Source of the DNA: Brevundimonas sp. SH203
Lineage (GTDB): Bacteria > Pseudomonadota > Alphaproteobacteria > Caulobacterales > Caulobacteraceae
Reading direction: 5' to 3'
DNA length: 64,000 nucleotides
Assembly: GCF_002157625.1 (NCBI RefSeq)
Contig: NZ_BDMM01000004.1
Location: forward strand, 124,001 to 188,000
Position 1 is the first letter of the stretch. Every line of letters begins with the position of its first letter. The notes below the pieces were generated by a model. It worked only from the letters and a program-made list of their open reading frames with translations, made no database searches and was not told the DNA's origin. Shown here piece by piece: positions 23,063-31,197 of this stretch. The position numbers and the translations under genes were made by a program.

Positions 23063-24148
23063 ATGTCGCCTGAACTCAAGAAACGTCTGCCGCTGTTCGC
23101 GGCGGTGATCGTCGGCCTTGCGCTGATCGTCGGGGGCGCGATCTGGTGGCTGAACGGCCAGCGGTGGGAAAGCACCGACAACGCCTTCGTCCAGGCCGAC
23201 ACCACCCTGGTCAGCCCGCAGCTGTCCGGTCGCGTGACCGAGGTTCTGGTCGGCGACAACCAGCGGGTCGAGGCGGGCCAGATCCTGGTCAAGCTGGACG
23301 ATTCCGACCAGAAGGCCCAACTGGCCCAGGCCGAGGCCAATCTGGCCGCCGCCATCGCCGCCGTGGGCCACGTCGACGCCCAGGCCGAGCAGGAACAGGC
23401 GACCATCGCCGCCCGCGCCGCCGCCGTTAGTCAGGCCCACGCCCAGGCCGGCCTGGCCCGCGCCGAGGTGGATCGTTACGGCAAGCTGGCCGAACAGGGC
23501 TGGGTGTCGCAACAACGTATCCAGACCGAGCGCGCCTCGGCCGCCACCGCCGCCGCCAGCGTGCAGCAGGCCCAGGCCGCCCTGGTCGCCGAACAGCGCA
23601 CCGCCGGCGTGCTGGGCTCGACCCGCCAGCAGAGCGTCGCCGCCGTCGAACAGGCCCGCGCCGTGGTCGATCAGGCCCGCATCGCCCTGGAGCGCACCGT
23701 CATCCGCGCCCCCGCCGCCGGCGTCGTCGGCGCCCGCAGCGTCCGCGCCGGCCAGTTCGTGAACGCCGGAACCCAGCTGCTGTCCATCGTGCCCCTGACC
23801 CACACCTATATCGTCGCCAACTTCAAGGAGACGCAGCTGGACAAGGTGCGGCTGGGCCAGGCCGTCGAGATTTCCGCCGACGCCTTCCCCGGCCGCAAGA
23901 TCCAGGGCCGGGTCGACAGCTTCGCGCCCGCCACCGGGTCCGAGTTCGCCCTGATCCCGGTCGAGAACGCCACCGGCAACTTCACCAAGATCACCCAGCG
24001 CGTGCCGGTGCGGATCGTGGTCAGCGGCGACGACCGGAACCTGGCCCTGCGGCCGGGCCTGTCGGTGGACGTCAAGATCGACCTTAAGAGCCAGGGCGGC
24101 CAGAGCTTCGCGGAAGCCGCCACGACGACCGGAGCCGCAGGCCAGTGA
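23063..24148 (+). CDS. emrA: HlyD-family membrane fusion protein (EmrA-type)
   Basis: 361-residue periplasmic adaptor of a tripartite efflux pump. It has an N-terminal transmembrane anchor (about 10-32), a biotinyl-lipoyl half with STDNAFVQADTTLVSPQLSGRV, a long alpha-helical hairpin rich in Ala and Gln (about 90-205), the second lipoyl half VIRAPAAGVVGARSVRAGQFV, and a beta-barrel domain. It connects the MFS pump to an outer-membrane channel, which is not in this window. First gene of the emrA-emrB-tetR operon, with a 4-base overlap to emrB. Confidence 0.94.
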   Translation: MSPELKKRLPLFAAVIVGLALIVGGAIWWLNGQRWESTDNAFVQADTTLVSPQLSGRVTEVLVGDNQRVEAGQILVKLDDSDQKAQLAQAEANLAAAIAAVGHVDAQAEQEQATIAARAAAVSQAHAQAGLARAEVDRYGKLAEQGWVSQQRIQTERASAATAAASVQQAQAALVAEQRTAGVLGSTRQQSVAAVEQARAVVDQARIALERTVIRAPAAGVVGARSVRAGQFVNAGTQLLSIVPLTHTYIVANFKETQLDKVRLGQAVEISADAFPGRKIQGRVDSFAPATGSEFALIPVENATGNFTKITQRVPVRIVVSGDDRNLALRPGLSVDVKIDLKSQGGQSFAEAATTTGAAGQ

Positions 24149-25755
24149 CCGCCGCCGTCCCCGCCGCCGACGGCGGGGCCCCCGCTGCGTCCAAGGGCCC
24201 CGTCGCCGGCCATCCCGAGATCAACTGGACCATGCTGCTGCTGGGCTTCGCCGGCATGGTGGTGGGCCAGTTCATGGCCATCCTGGACATTCAGATCGTC
24301 GCCGCCTCCCTGCCCCAGATCCAGGCGGGGGTAGGCGCCTCGGCCGACGAGATCAGCTGGATTCAGACCGCCTATCTGATCCCCGAGGTAGTGATGATCC
24401 CCCTGTCCGGCTTCCTGTCGCGACTGTGGGGGACCCAGCGGCTGTTCCTGGCCTCCTGCGCCGGCTTCGTGCTGATGAGCGTGGCGACGGGTCTGTCGTC
24501 CTCCATCGACACCATGATCCTGTTCCGGGCCATCCAGGGCTTCGTCGGCGGGGCCATGATCCCGACCGTCTTCGCCGTGGCCTTCACCGCCTTCCCGCCC
24601 GAAAAGCGGGTCACGGCCAGCGTGGTCATGGGACTGATCGTCACCCTGGCCCCGACGGTGGGGCCGACGCTGGGCGGGCACCTGACAGAGTGGCTGAGCT
24701 GGCGCTGGCTGTTCTTCATCAACGTCGGACCGGGGCTGATCGTGCTGTTCCTGGTCGGACGCTACGCCAATTTCGACAAGGGCGACCCGTCCCTGGCCAA
24801 GGGATTCGACTGGTGGGGGCTGGGGCTGATGGCCGTCTTCCTGATGTCGATGCAGTTCGTGCTGGAGGAAGGGGCCAAGAACGACTGGTTCGACGACACC
24901 CACATCCTGCTGCTGACCGTGGTGGCGGCCGTGACCGGGCCGATCTTCGTCTGGCGATCGCTGACCTATCGCCAGCCGATCGTGGAGCTGCGCGCGTTCG
25001 GCAACCGCAACTTCCTGGTCGGCTTCATCATGACCTTCATCGTCGGTTTCGCCCTGTTCGGCGGCACCTTCCTGCTGCCGTTGTTCCTGGGGCGGGTGCT
25101 GCACTATTCCTCGTCGGAGGTCGGCACCACCATGGTCGTGTCCGGCCTGGCCATGTTCGCCACCGCCCCCTTCGCCGGGCGTCTGGTGCGAAAGATGGAC
25201 GCCCGTATCCTGATGTTCGGCGGCTTCATGCTGTGCGCCTGGGGCATGTGGGAGGCGCGGGCCGTCACCGAGAACTGGGGCTTCTGGGAGTTCGCCTCGG
25301 TCCAGGCCTTCCGGGGCGTGGGCGTGATGCTGGCCATGATCGCCTCGCAGCAGGTGACGATGGCCACCCTGCCGCCGCACATGGTCAAGAACGCCTCGGG
25401 CCTGGTCAATCTGGCGCGCAACGTCGGCGGCGCCTTCGGCCTGGCGATCCTGAACACCAGCCTGACCTCCAACACCGCCCTGCACCTGAGCGAACTGACC
25501 AGCGCCATCGGACAGGGCGACCAGGCGGTGCGTCAGATGATGGCCGGCATGACCCATCGGTTCGCCGGCACCATCGACCCGGCCGCCTCGGCGATGAAGG
25601 CCATCTACGGCATGTTGCAGAAGCAGGCGACGACCATGGCCTTCGGCGACGCCTTCGCCCTGTTGGGCGTCATGTGCGCGGGCGCGGCCTTCGTCACCCT
25701 CTTGGCCCAGCCGGTGAAGGCCCAGGCCGGCGCCCCGCCCTCGGACGCCCACTGA
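24145..25755 (+). CDS. emrB: DHA2-family MFS multidrug efflux transporter (EmrB-type)
   Basis: 536-residue inner-membrane proton antiporter with about 14 predicted transmembrane helices. Family motifs include LDIQIVAASLPQIQ in helix 1 (the motif D1 position), the loop SGFLSRLWGTQRLFL, and the antiporter motif C region APTVGPTLGGHL. It begins at GTG 24145, overlapping emrA by 4 bases, and its stop overlaps the start of tetR, so the three are translationally coupled. It probably exports hydrophobic toxins or drugs through EmrA. Confidence 0.95.
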   Translation: MTAAVPAADGGAPAASKGPVAGHPEINWTMLLLGFAGMVVGQFMAILDIQIVAASLPQIQAGVGASADEISWIQTAYLIPEVVMIPLSGFLSRLWGTQRLFLASCAGFVLMSVATGLSSSIDTMILFRAIQGFVGGAMIPTVFAVAFTAFPPEKRVTASVVMGLIVTLAPTVGPTLGGHLTEWLSWRWLFFINVGPGLIVLFLVGRYANFDKGDPSLAKGFDWWGLGLMAVFLMSMQFVLEEGAKNDWFDDTHILLLTVVAAVTGPIFVWRSLTYRQPIVELRAFGNRNFLVGFIMTFIVGFALFGGTFLLPLFLGRVLHYSSSEVGTTMVVSGLAMFATAPFAGRLVRKMDARILMFGGFMLCAWGMWEARAVTENWGFWEFASVQAFRGVGVMLAMIASQQVTMATLPPHMVKNASGLVNLARNVGGAFGLAILNTSLTSNTALHLSELTSAIGQGDQAVRQMMAGMTHRFAGTIDPAASAMKAIYGMLQKQATTMAFGDAFALLGVMCAGAAFVTLLAQPVKAQAGAPPSDAH

Positions 25756-26387
25756 TGGCGCGCCGTCGGGGTCAGGTGGACGAGAAGAAGAGCGAGGCGA
25801 TCCTGGACGCCGCCGCCGCCCTGTTCGCCGACAAGGGGCTGCAGGCCAAGATGGACGAGATCGCCCGGCTGGCGGGCGTGTCCAAACAAACCGTCTATAA
25901 CCGTTTCGCCTCCAAGCTGGAGATCGCCCAGGCCCTGGCCGCCAAACGGGTGGAGGACATCGTTGCGCCCCTGCGCACCGCCGGCGATCCGCAGACCGTG
26001 CTGGAAAACCTGGCCCTGACCCTGCTGAACCGGGTGTGCAGCGCCGACAAGGTGGGCTCGATGCGCGGCGTGGCCCTGGTGTCGGTCGAGGCGCCCGAGA
26101 TCGCCCACGCCATCTATGAGGCCGGGCCGCTGAAAAGCCTGACGGTGCTGGCCGGCTGGCTGCAGGAGCAGACGCGACTGGGCTTGCTGGACGTCCGGGA
26201 CGCGGAACAGGCGGCCGAGATGTTCTCGGGCCTGGTGCTGGGACACGGCCATCTGCGCGCCATGCTGGACGTGCCGCAACTGGCGCCCGAAAAGCGCGCG
26301 GCCCGGGCCAGGGAGGCGGCGCGCATCTTCGTCACCGCCCATCGGCCGAAATCGTCGCCTGACCGATCGGTTCAGGCGACTTCCTGA
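25755..26387 (+). CDS. TetR/AcrR family transcriptional regulator
   Basis: 210 residues from the ATG at 25755 that overlaps the emrB stop (TGATG). The N-terminal helix-turn-helix is about residues 10-57 (AILDAAAALFADKG ... SKQTVYNRFASK), with a ligand-binding C-terminal domain typical of the TetR_C group. It most likely represses its own operon by binding the palindrome at 23001-23016 and is released by a pump substrate. Confidence 0.93.
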   Translation: MARRRGQVDEKKSEAILDAAAALFADKGLQAKMDEIARLAGVSKQTVYNRFASKLEIAQALAAKRVEDIVAPLRTAGDPQTVLENLALTLLNRVCSADKVGSMRGVALVSVEAPEIAHAIYEAGPLKSLTVLAGWLQEQTRLGLLDVRDAEQAAEMFSGLVLGHGHLRAMLDVPQLAPEKRAARAREAARIFVTAHRPKSSPDRSVQATS

Positions 26388-26438
26388 TCCCGTCGCGCTA
26401 ATCTCCGCGCGTCTGCTTTTTAGAGTGAAGGCCCGCCC

Positions 26439-27212
26439 ATGCTGATCCATCTGTCCTCCTGGCCCGAGATCGACGCCCGCCTGAACGACGGCGGGGCGCT
26501 GTCCAGGACGGTGGTGGTGCCCATCGGCTCCAACGAGCAGCACGGGCCGACGGGGCTTCTGGGCACCGATTGGCTGTGCCCCGAGATCATCGCCCATGCG
26601 GCCGAGAAGACGGACGCCAACCTGATCGTGGCGCCGACCTTCAACATCGGCATGGCCCAGCACCATCTGGCCTTCGCGGGGACCATTTCCCTGCGCCCCT
26701 CGACCTTCATGGCCGCGATCACCGACTGGGTCTCGTCGCTGAGCCGACACGGGTTCGAGCGAATCTATTTCCTGAACGGCCACGGCGGCAATGTCGCCAC
26801 CATCGAGGCGACGATCGCGGAAATCTACGCCGAGTGGAGCTTCGTCGAGGACAATCCGCCGTTCATCCTGAAGCTGAAGAACTGGTGGGACCTGCCGGGC
26901 GTCAACGGCCTGTGCAACCGGCTGTTTCCGACCGGACACGGGATGCACGCCACCCCGTCCGAGATCGCCGTGACCCAGGCCGCCTATCCCGACCGGATCA
27001 AGACGGCCGACTACAGCCCGCAGATCGCGCCGAACGGGCCGATCCGCGACGCCCTGGACTATCGCGCCCGCTTCCCCGACGGCCGGATCGGCTCGGACCC
27101 CGCCCAGGCCAGCCCGGAGAAGGGTCAGGAGATCATCGACGCAGCCATCCCCGCCCTGCTGTCCGACGTCGCGGCCTTCGCCGCCGAGGTCCAGCCGGGG
27201 GTCGCGTCCTGA
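26439..27212 (+). CDS. creatininase family amidohydrolase
   Basis: 257-residue metal-dependent amidohydrolase of the creatininase/mycofactocin-MftE superfamily. Metal ligands are visible in GSNEQHGPTGLLGTD (Glu, His, Asp), GHGGN and HATPSEIAVT (Glu). The family cleaves cyclic or N-terminal amide bonds in varied cofactors; no creatinine or mycofactocin genes are present, so the substrate is unknown. A phasin-like gene begins at its stop codon. Confidence 0.92.
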   Translation: MLIHLSSWPEIDARLNDGGALSRTVVVPIGSNEQHGPTGLLGTDWLCPEIIAHAAEKTDANLIVAPTFNIGMAQHHLAFAGTISLRPSTFMAAITDWVSSLSRHGFERIYFLNGHGGNVATIEATIAEIYAEWSFVEDNPPFILKLKNWWDLPGVNGLCNRLFPTGHGMHATPSEIAVTQAAYPDRIKTADYSPQIAPNGPIRDALDYRARFPDGRIGSDPAQASPEKGQEIIDAAIPALLSDVAAFAAEVQPGVAS

Positions 27213-27679
27213 GCCGCCGGACGCCCACGGTCGCCGACGCCGCCCTGGTCGGGGCCGAGCTGCTGGCCGCCTCCGCCGAGGTGATCGCCGCCCGCACCGG
27301 ACGGATGGCGTCGGACCTGACCAGCGCGACGGGCCCGGACCTGAAGGAGCTGTCGCTGATGAGTTCGGAAAAGGCCGAGGCCCTGACCGCCTCGGCCGGG
27401 GCCGTCGCCGCCAGCGCCGGGGCCATCGGCCGACGGCTGGGCCAGGCGGCGATGGACGAGGGCGCGCATGTGCTGCGCGCCGCCGCCGCCATCGGCGAGG
27501 CGCGCACCCCGGCTCAGGCGGCCGAGGCGCAGTTCCGCTATGCTCTGGGATGGTGGAGCCGCGCGGCGAACCAGGCCCTGACGCTGAACGACGCCCTGAT
27601 GAAGGCGCAGGCCGATGCGGTCGCGCCGATCCACAAGACCGCCACCGCCAACGCCAAACGGCTGCGGAAGAAGACCTAG
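27209..27679 (+). CDS. phasin-like protein (start codon uncertain)
   Basis: A helical, Ala-rich protein of up to 156 residues with the amphipathic pattern of phasins (VGAELLAASAEVIAARTGRMA ... LMSSEKAEALTASAGAVAAS). Phasins coat PHB granules. No ATG, GTG or TTG lies between the creatininase stop and the start of conserved sequence. Either a CTG at 27209-27211, overlapping the upstream TGA, starts translation, or translation begins at GTG 27281, giving 132 residues and losing the first helix. Coding potential clearly covers the longer form. The 3' end overlaps convergent marR by 4 bases. Confidence 0.65.
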   Translation: MSRRTPTVADAALVGAELLAASAEVIAARTGRMASDLTSATGPDLKELSLMSSEKAEALTASAGAVAASAGAIGRRLGQAAMDEGAHVLRAAAAIGEARTPAQAAEAQFRYALGWWSRAANQALTLNDALMKAQADAVAPIHKTATANAKRLRKKT

Positions 27680-28290
27680 GCCGGTTCCGCCGGCTTGGGC
27701 TTGGGCTTCTTGACCTTGGCGGGCTTGGCCGGGCGGTCGGCCTTGCGGGCCGCCTTTTCGGCCTTTCTCGTTTCCTTTTCGGCCGCCTTGAGCGCCTTTT
27801 TGGCGGCCTTGGCCTCGGCCTTGGCGGCGTCGGGGGCGGCGTCGGCGGCGGCGGCCAATTCGGCCAGCTGCGCCAGGAAGCTGTCGCGCTGCCCCTTGGG
27901 CAACAGGGCCATGATCCGCTTGTCCGCCGCCTCGACCAGCGGGCGGGCGGCCTCAAGCCGGGCCGCGCCCTCAGCGGACAGCCGCACGGCCTTGGCGCGG
28001 GCGTCCAGGGTCGAGCGTTCGCGCTCCAGCAGGCCCTTGGCGGTCATGCGCGTGACCAGATCGGCCAGGGTCGAGCGGTCGATGCCGGTCATGCGGACCA
28101 ATTCGGTCTGGGTCAGGCCGGCCTTGAGCGACACGGCCTCCAGCACGGCGAACTGACGCTGGGTCAGGCCGTCGGCGCCGGTCTCCTCGGCGTAGATGTC
28201 CAGCGCCAGCTGCAGCGCGCGATGCATCAGATGGCTGGGCGAGGCGCCCAGCGGCCCGACTTTCCGGGCTGACTTGCCGGCCTTCACCAT
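27676..28290 (-). CDS. MarR family regulator with a histone H1-like basic tail
   Basis: 204 residues. Residues 1-140 form a normal MarR domain: RQFAVLEAVSLKAGLTQTELVRMTGIDRSTLADLVTRM holds the winged helix-turn-helix, followed by a wing with ERSTLDARAKAVRL. The last 55 residues are an extended Lys/Ala/Pro tail (KAxKKALKAAEK..., ending KPKPKPAEPA) resembling eukaryotic H1 and bacterial histone-like tails. The tail may raise nonspecific DNA affinity. Target genes are unknown; the neighbouring phasin and creatininase genes are candidates. Confidence 0.92.
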   Translation of the reverse strand: MVKAGKSARKVGPLGASPSHLMHRALQLALDIYAEETGADGLTQRQFAVLEAVSLKAGLTQTELVRMTGIDRSTLADLVTRMTAKGLLERERSTLDARAKAVRLSAEGAARLEAARPLVEAADKRIMALLPKGQRDSFLAQLAELAAAADAAPDAAKAEAKAAKKALKAAEKETRKAEKAARKADRPAKPAKVKKPKPKPAEPA

Positions 28291-28387
28291 CGAACCGATC
28301 CCCTTCAGTTTCGTCCGAACACGTACCAGCCCAGCTTAACGATTTGACGGGAAAAGCGCGTCGATTCCGTGACAGTTCCGCCCGCCC

Positions 28388-29008
28388 CTAGAGTCCGGTG
28401 TCGGGCGAGACGGGCGTCGGCTCGTCGTCCTTGATCAGATGCTTCATGATGAAGAAGACCTGCCAGACGCCGAACACGGCCGAGGCGACCCACAGGCCGC
28501 CGCGGAAGGCGACCCATGTGTCGTCGGACTGGGTGCGCCAGACGACCTCGTTGACGACGCAGACGGCGGCGAAATACAGGCCGTAACGCAGGGTCAGGCC
28601 GCGCCAGCCCGCGTCGGTGATGCGGATCGCCTCGCCCAGCAGATATTTGAACGGATAGCGGTTCAGCGGCAGCGACCCCAGCAGCACCACCGCCAGCACG
28701 CCGTTCTGGATCGACAGCTTGATCTTCAGCAGGTTCGGGTCGTGGAAGACGATGGTCAGCACGCCGAAGATCAGGGCGAAACCGCCGGTCAGCAGCGGCA
28801 GGGGCGCCAGACGACGCTCCACCACATAGCCGACGATCAGGGCGATCAGCGATGCGCCGACCAGGACCCAGGTCGCCTGGACCAGGGCTTCCTGCCCGTC
28901 CAGACCGCGCGCGAACCGGTTGATCGCATAGGCGGCCATGAAGGCCACGAGGGCGCCGAAATCGACGGCCTGGCGGATGTTGGAAGCCTTTTTCGGCGTC
29001 TCGGTCAT
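28388..29008 (-). CDS. inner-membrane septation protein IspZ/YciB family
   Basis: 206-residue integral membrane protein with about five to six transmembrane helices. The IspZ/YciB family motif region is PLLTGGFALIFGVLTIVFHDPNLLKIK, with PLNRYPFKYLLGEAI further on. Homologues affect septation and envelope integrity; the exact role is not settled. It directly follows ftsY with a 1-base gap, so it is co-transcribed with it. Confidence 0.93.
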   Translation of the reverse strand: MTETPKKASNIRQAVDFGALVAFMAAYAINRFARGLDGQEALVQATWVLVGASLIALIVGYVVERRLAPLPLLTGGFALIFGVLTIVFHDPNLLKIKLSIQNGVLAVVLLGSLPLNRYPFKYLLGEAIRITDAGWRGLTLRYGLYFAAVCVVNEVVWRTQSDDTWVAFRGGLWVASAVFGVWQVFFIMKHLIKDDEPTPVSPDTGL

Positions 29009-29009
29009 G

Positions 29010-29945
29010 TCAGTCTTCCAGTCCCACCAGCGAGCGGGAGAAGGCGCGGGCGTCGAAGGGTTGCAGGTCCTCCACCCCTTCGCCGACGCCGATCAACATC
29101 AGGGGGGCGTCGGACGCCTGGGCGACCGGCACCAGAACCCCGCCGCGCGCCGTGCCGTCCAGCTTGGTCATGACCACGCCGGTGACGAAGGCGGTGCGGC
29201 CGAAGATCTGTTCCTGGGCCAGGGCGTTGCGGCCCACGGTGGCGTCCAGCACCAGCAGGGTGTCGTGCGGCGCCTCCGGATCGATTTTCTTCAGCACGCG
29301 GACGATCTTGAGCAGTTCGTCCATCAGGGCGGACTTGTTCTGAAGCCGGCCGGCGGTGTCGATCAGGACGACGTCGTAGCCTTCGGCCCGCGCCTTTGTA
29401 TAGGCGTCGAAGGCCAGGCCCGCGGCATCGGCGCCGTCGCGACGGCTTTCGAAGTCGGCGCCCGAGCGCTCGGCCCAGACCTTCAGCTGTTCGCGGGCGG
29501 CGGCGCGGAAGGTGTCGCCGGCGACGATCATCACCTTGGCGCCCTTGCCCGTCAGATCGGCGGCGATCTTACCCAGGGTCGTGGTCTTGCCCGATCCGTT
29601 CACCCCGACGAACAGGACGACATAGGGTTTGGGGCCGGACAAGGGGTCGAAGGTCGCCTGGCGCGGCGACAGTTCGGCGGCGACCGCCTCGGCCAGGGCC
29701 TCCTTGACCTCGCGTTCGGGCGCGTCCTTGCCGAACTTCAGGGTGCGGAACCGCTCGACGATCCGGGCCGAGGCGGCGGGCCCCAGATCGCTTTCCAGCA
29801 GATGCTCCTCCAGCTGCTCAAGCGACGCCTCGGACAGCGGTTCCTTGATGAAGGTGGCCACGACCTGATCGGTCATCTGCCTGGAGGAGCGCGAGAGCCC
29901 AGCGGACAGGCGCTGGAACCAGCCTTTTTTCGGCGTGTCGGTCAT
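29010..29945 (-). CDS. ftsY: signal recognition particle receptor FtsY
   Basis: 311-residue SRP GTPase that docks the ribosome-SRP complex on the inner membrane. It has the N domain (about 20-100) and G domain with GVNGSGKTTTLGK (G1), DTAGRLQN (G3) and TKLDGTARGG (G4). The acidic A domain of E. coli FtsY is reduced to a short basic N-terminus (PKKGWFQRL), as in other alphaproteobacteria. Ffh and the 4.5S RNA are elsewhere in this window. Confidence 0.96.
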   Translation of the reverse strand: MTDTPKKGWFQRLSAGLSRSSRQMTDQVVATFIKEPLSEASLEQLEEHLLESDLGPAASARIVERFRTLKFGKDAPEREVKEALAEAVAAELSPRQATFDPLSGPKPYVVLFVGVNGSGKTTTLGKIAADLTGKGAKVMIVAGDTFRAAAREQLKVWAERSGADFESRRDGADAAGLAFDAYTKARAEGYDVVLIDTAGRLQNKSALMDELLKIVRVLKKIDPEAPHDTLLVLDATVGRNALAQEQIFGRTAFVTGVVMTKLDGTARGGVLVPVAQASDAPLMLIGVGEGVEDLQPFDARAFSRSLVGLED

Positions 29946-30063
29946 GGGATGGCTTTAGCGGGGGCGAAGGCGGCCGTCATCCGCATTCGCACAAACAGGC
30001 GCTTGCGTCGGCGCGCTCACGTTTTATACGCATCGCATACGTTTCATATATTCGAGAACCGGC

Positions 30064-30276
30064 ATGGGCATCGTCAACATCGAGGACGCGCTGCACGAGC
30101 AGTTGCGGCGGGCCGCCAAGACCTCCTATCGCTCCATCAACGCCCAGGCGGCCTTCTGGATCAGGATCGGCATGTTGGGCGAGATGAACCCCGGCCTGAC
30201 GTTTCAGGACCTGGTCGCGCGCGAGCTGAAGGCGGCGGGCGTTGATGCGCCGACCCCGACGGACGCGGCGGCGTGA
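30064..30276 (+). CDS. ParD-like ribbon-helix-helix protein
   Basis: 70-residue protein of the ParD-like (DUF3423) family. It is small and starts with a beta-strand MGIVNIEDALHEQL, then helices LRRAAKTSYRSINAQAAFWIRIG. This is the ribbon-helix-helix plan of antitoxins such as ParD. No ParE-type toxin is beside it; instead its stop overlaps the GTG start of methionine aminopeptidase (GTGA, 4 bases). The AT-rich leader holds ATACG repeats (30027-30045) that could be its own operator. Its function, antitoxin or regulator of map, is not known. Confidence 0.85.
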   Translation: MGIVNIEDALHEQLRRAAKTSYRSINAQAAFWIRIGMLGEMNPGLTFQDLVARELKAAGVDAPTPTDAAA

Positions 30277-31040
30277 TCAAGACCCCGCAAGAGATCGCGC
30301 TGATGGCCGCCTCGGGCCGTCTGCTGGCCTCGGTCTTCACCCATCTGGACGGCCTGACGCTGGAGGGGATGACGACGCTGGAGATCGACGCCCGGGTCGA
30401 GGCCTTCATCGTCGACGAACTGAAGGCGCGACCGGCCAGCAAGGGCCAGTACGGCTATGGCTTCGTGCTGAACAGTTCGATCAATCAGGTCGTCTGTCAC
30501 GGCGTGCCCTCGGCGAACGAGGTGCTGAAGAGCGGCGACATCGTCAATCTGGACATCACCCTGGAGAAGGACGGCTTCATCGCCGATTCCTCCAAGACCT
30601 ATCTGGTCGGTTCGGTGGGACCGCAGGCGCGACGTCTGGTGCGGACCACCTATGAGGCGATGTGGAAGGGCATCCGCGACGTGCGGCCGGGCGCGCGCCT
30701 GGGCGACATCGGCCACGCCATCGAACGCCACGCCAGACAGGCTGGCTATTCCGTGGTGCGCGACTATTGCGGGCACGGCATCGGCCGCGAGATGCACGAG
30801 GAGCCGCAGGTGCTGCATTTCGGTCGGGCGGGAACGGGCGTCACCCTGCGCGAAGGCATGACCTTCACCATCGAGCCGATGCTGAACCAGGGCGTCCGCA
30901 CGGTTCGCACCGAGGACGACGGTTGGACCGTCGTGACCGGGGACGGCAAGCTGTCGGCCCAGTTCGAACACACGGTGGCGGTGACGAAGGACGGGGTTCG
31001 GGTGCTGACCCTTCGCCCGGACGAGACGCCGGGGCGCTAG
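30273..31040 (+). CDS. map: type I methionyl aminopeptidase
   Basis: 255-residue cytoplasmic metalloenzyme that removes the initiator methionine. Metal ligands are visible: Asp in NLDITLEKDG, Asp in IADSSKTY, His in CGHGIGREMHEEP, Glu in FTIEPM and Glu in QFEHTVAV. Length and motif order are normal. It begins at GTG 30273, overlapping the ParD-like gene, so the two are translationally coupled. Whether this is the only map of the genome cannot be told from the window. Confidence 0.95.
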   Translation: MIKTPQEIALMAASGRLLASVFTHLDGLTLEGMTTLEIDARVEAFIVDELKARPASKGQYGYGFVLNSSINQVVCHGVPSANEVLKSGDIVNLDITLEKDGFIADSSKTYLVGSVGPQARRLVRTTYEAMWKGIRDVRPGARLGDIGHAIERHARQAGYSVVRDYCGHGIGREMHEEPQVLHFGRAGTGVTLREGMTFTIEPMLNQGVRTVRTEDDGWTVVTGDGKLSAQFEHTVAVTKDGVRVLTLRPDETPGR

Positions 31041-31197
31041 GTTCAAACCCCATTCGTTCGTCGTTCCGGGGCTGAGTGTCGATTGCCCCCAGGCGGGATC
31101 GTCCTGCGCTTCGCCCTTAGCGAAGGATTCCGTCCCTTCATCTTTCGCGCCTATATAAGGGTCCAAGGACCGGCGAGACCGGGCGCAGGACGATCCG

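Noticed and set aside
31035..31060. GGTTCAAACCCC resembling a tRNA T-loop
   Set aside because: No acceptor, D or anticodon arms could be placed around it; it overlaps the end of map.
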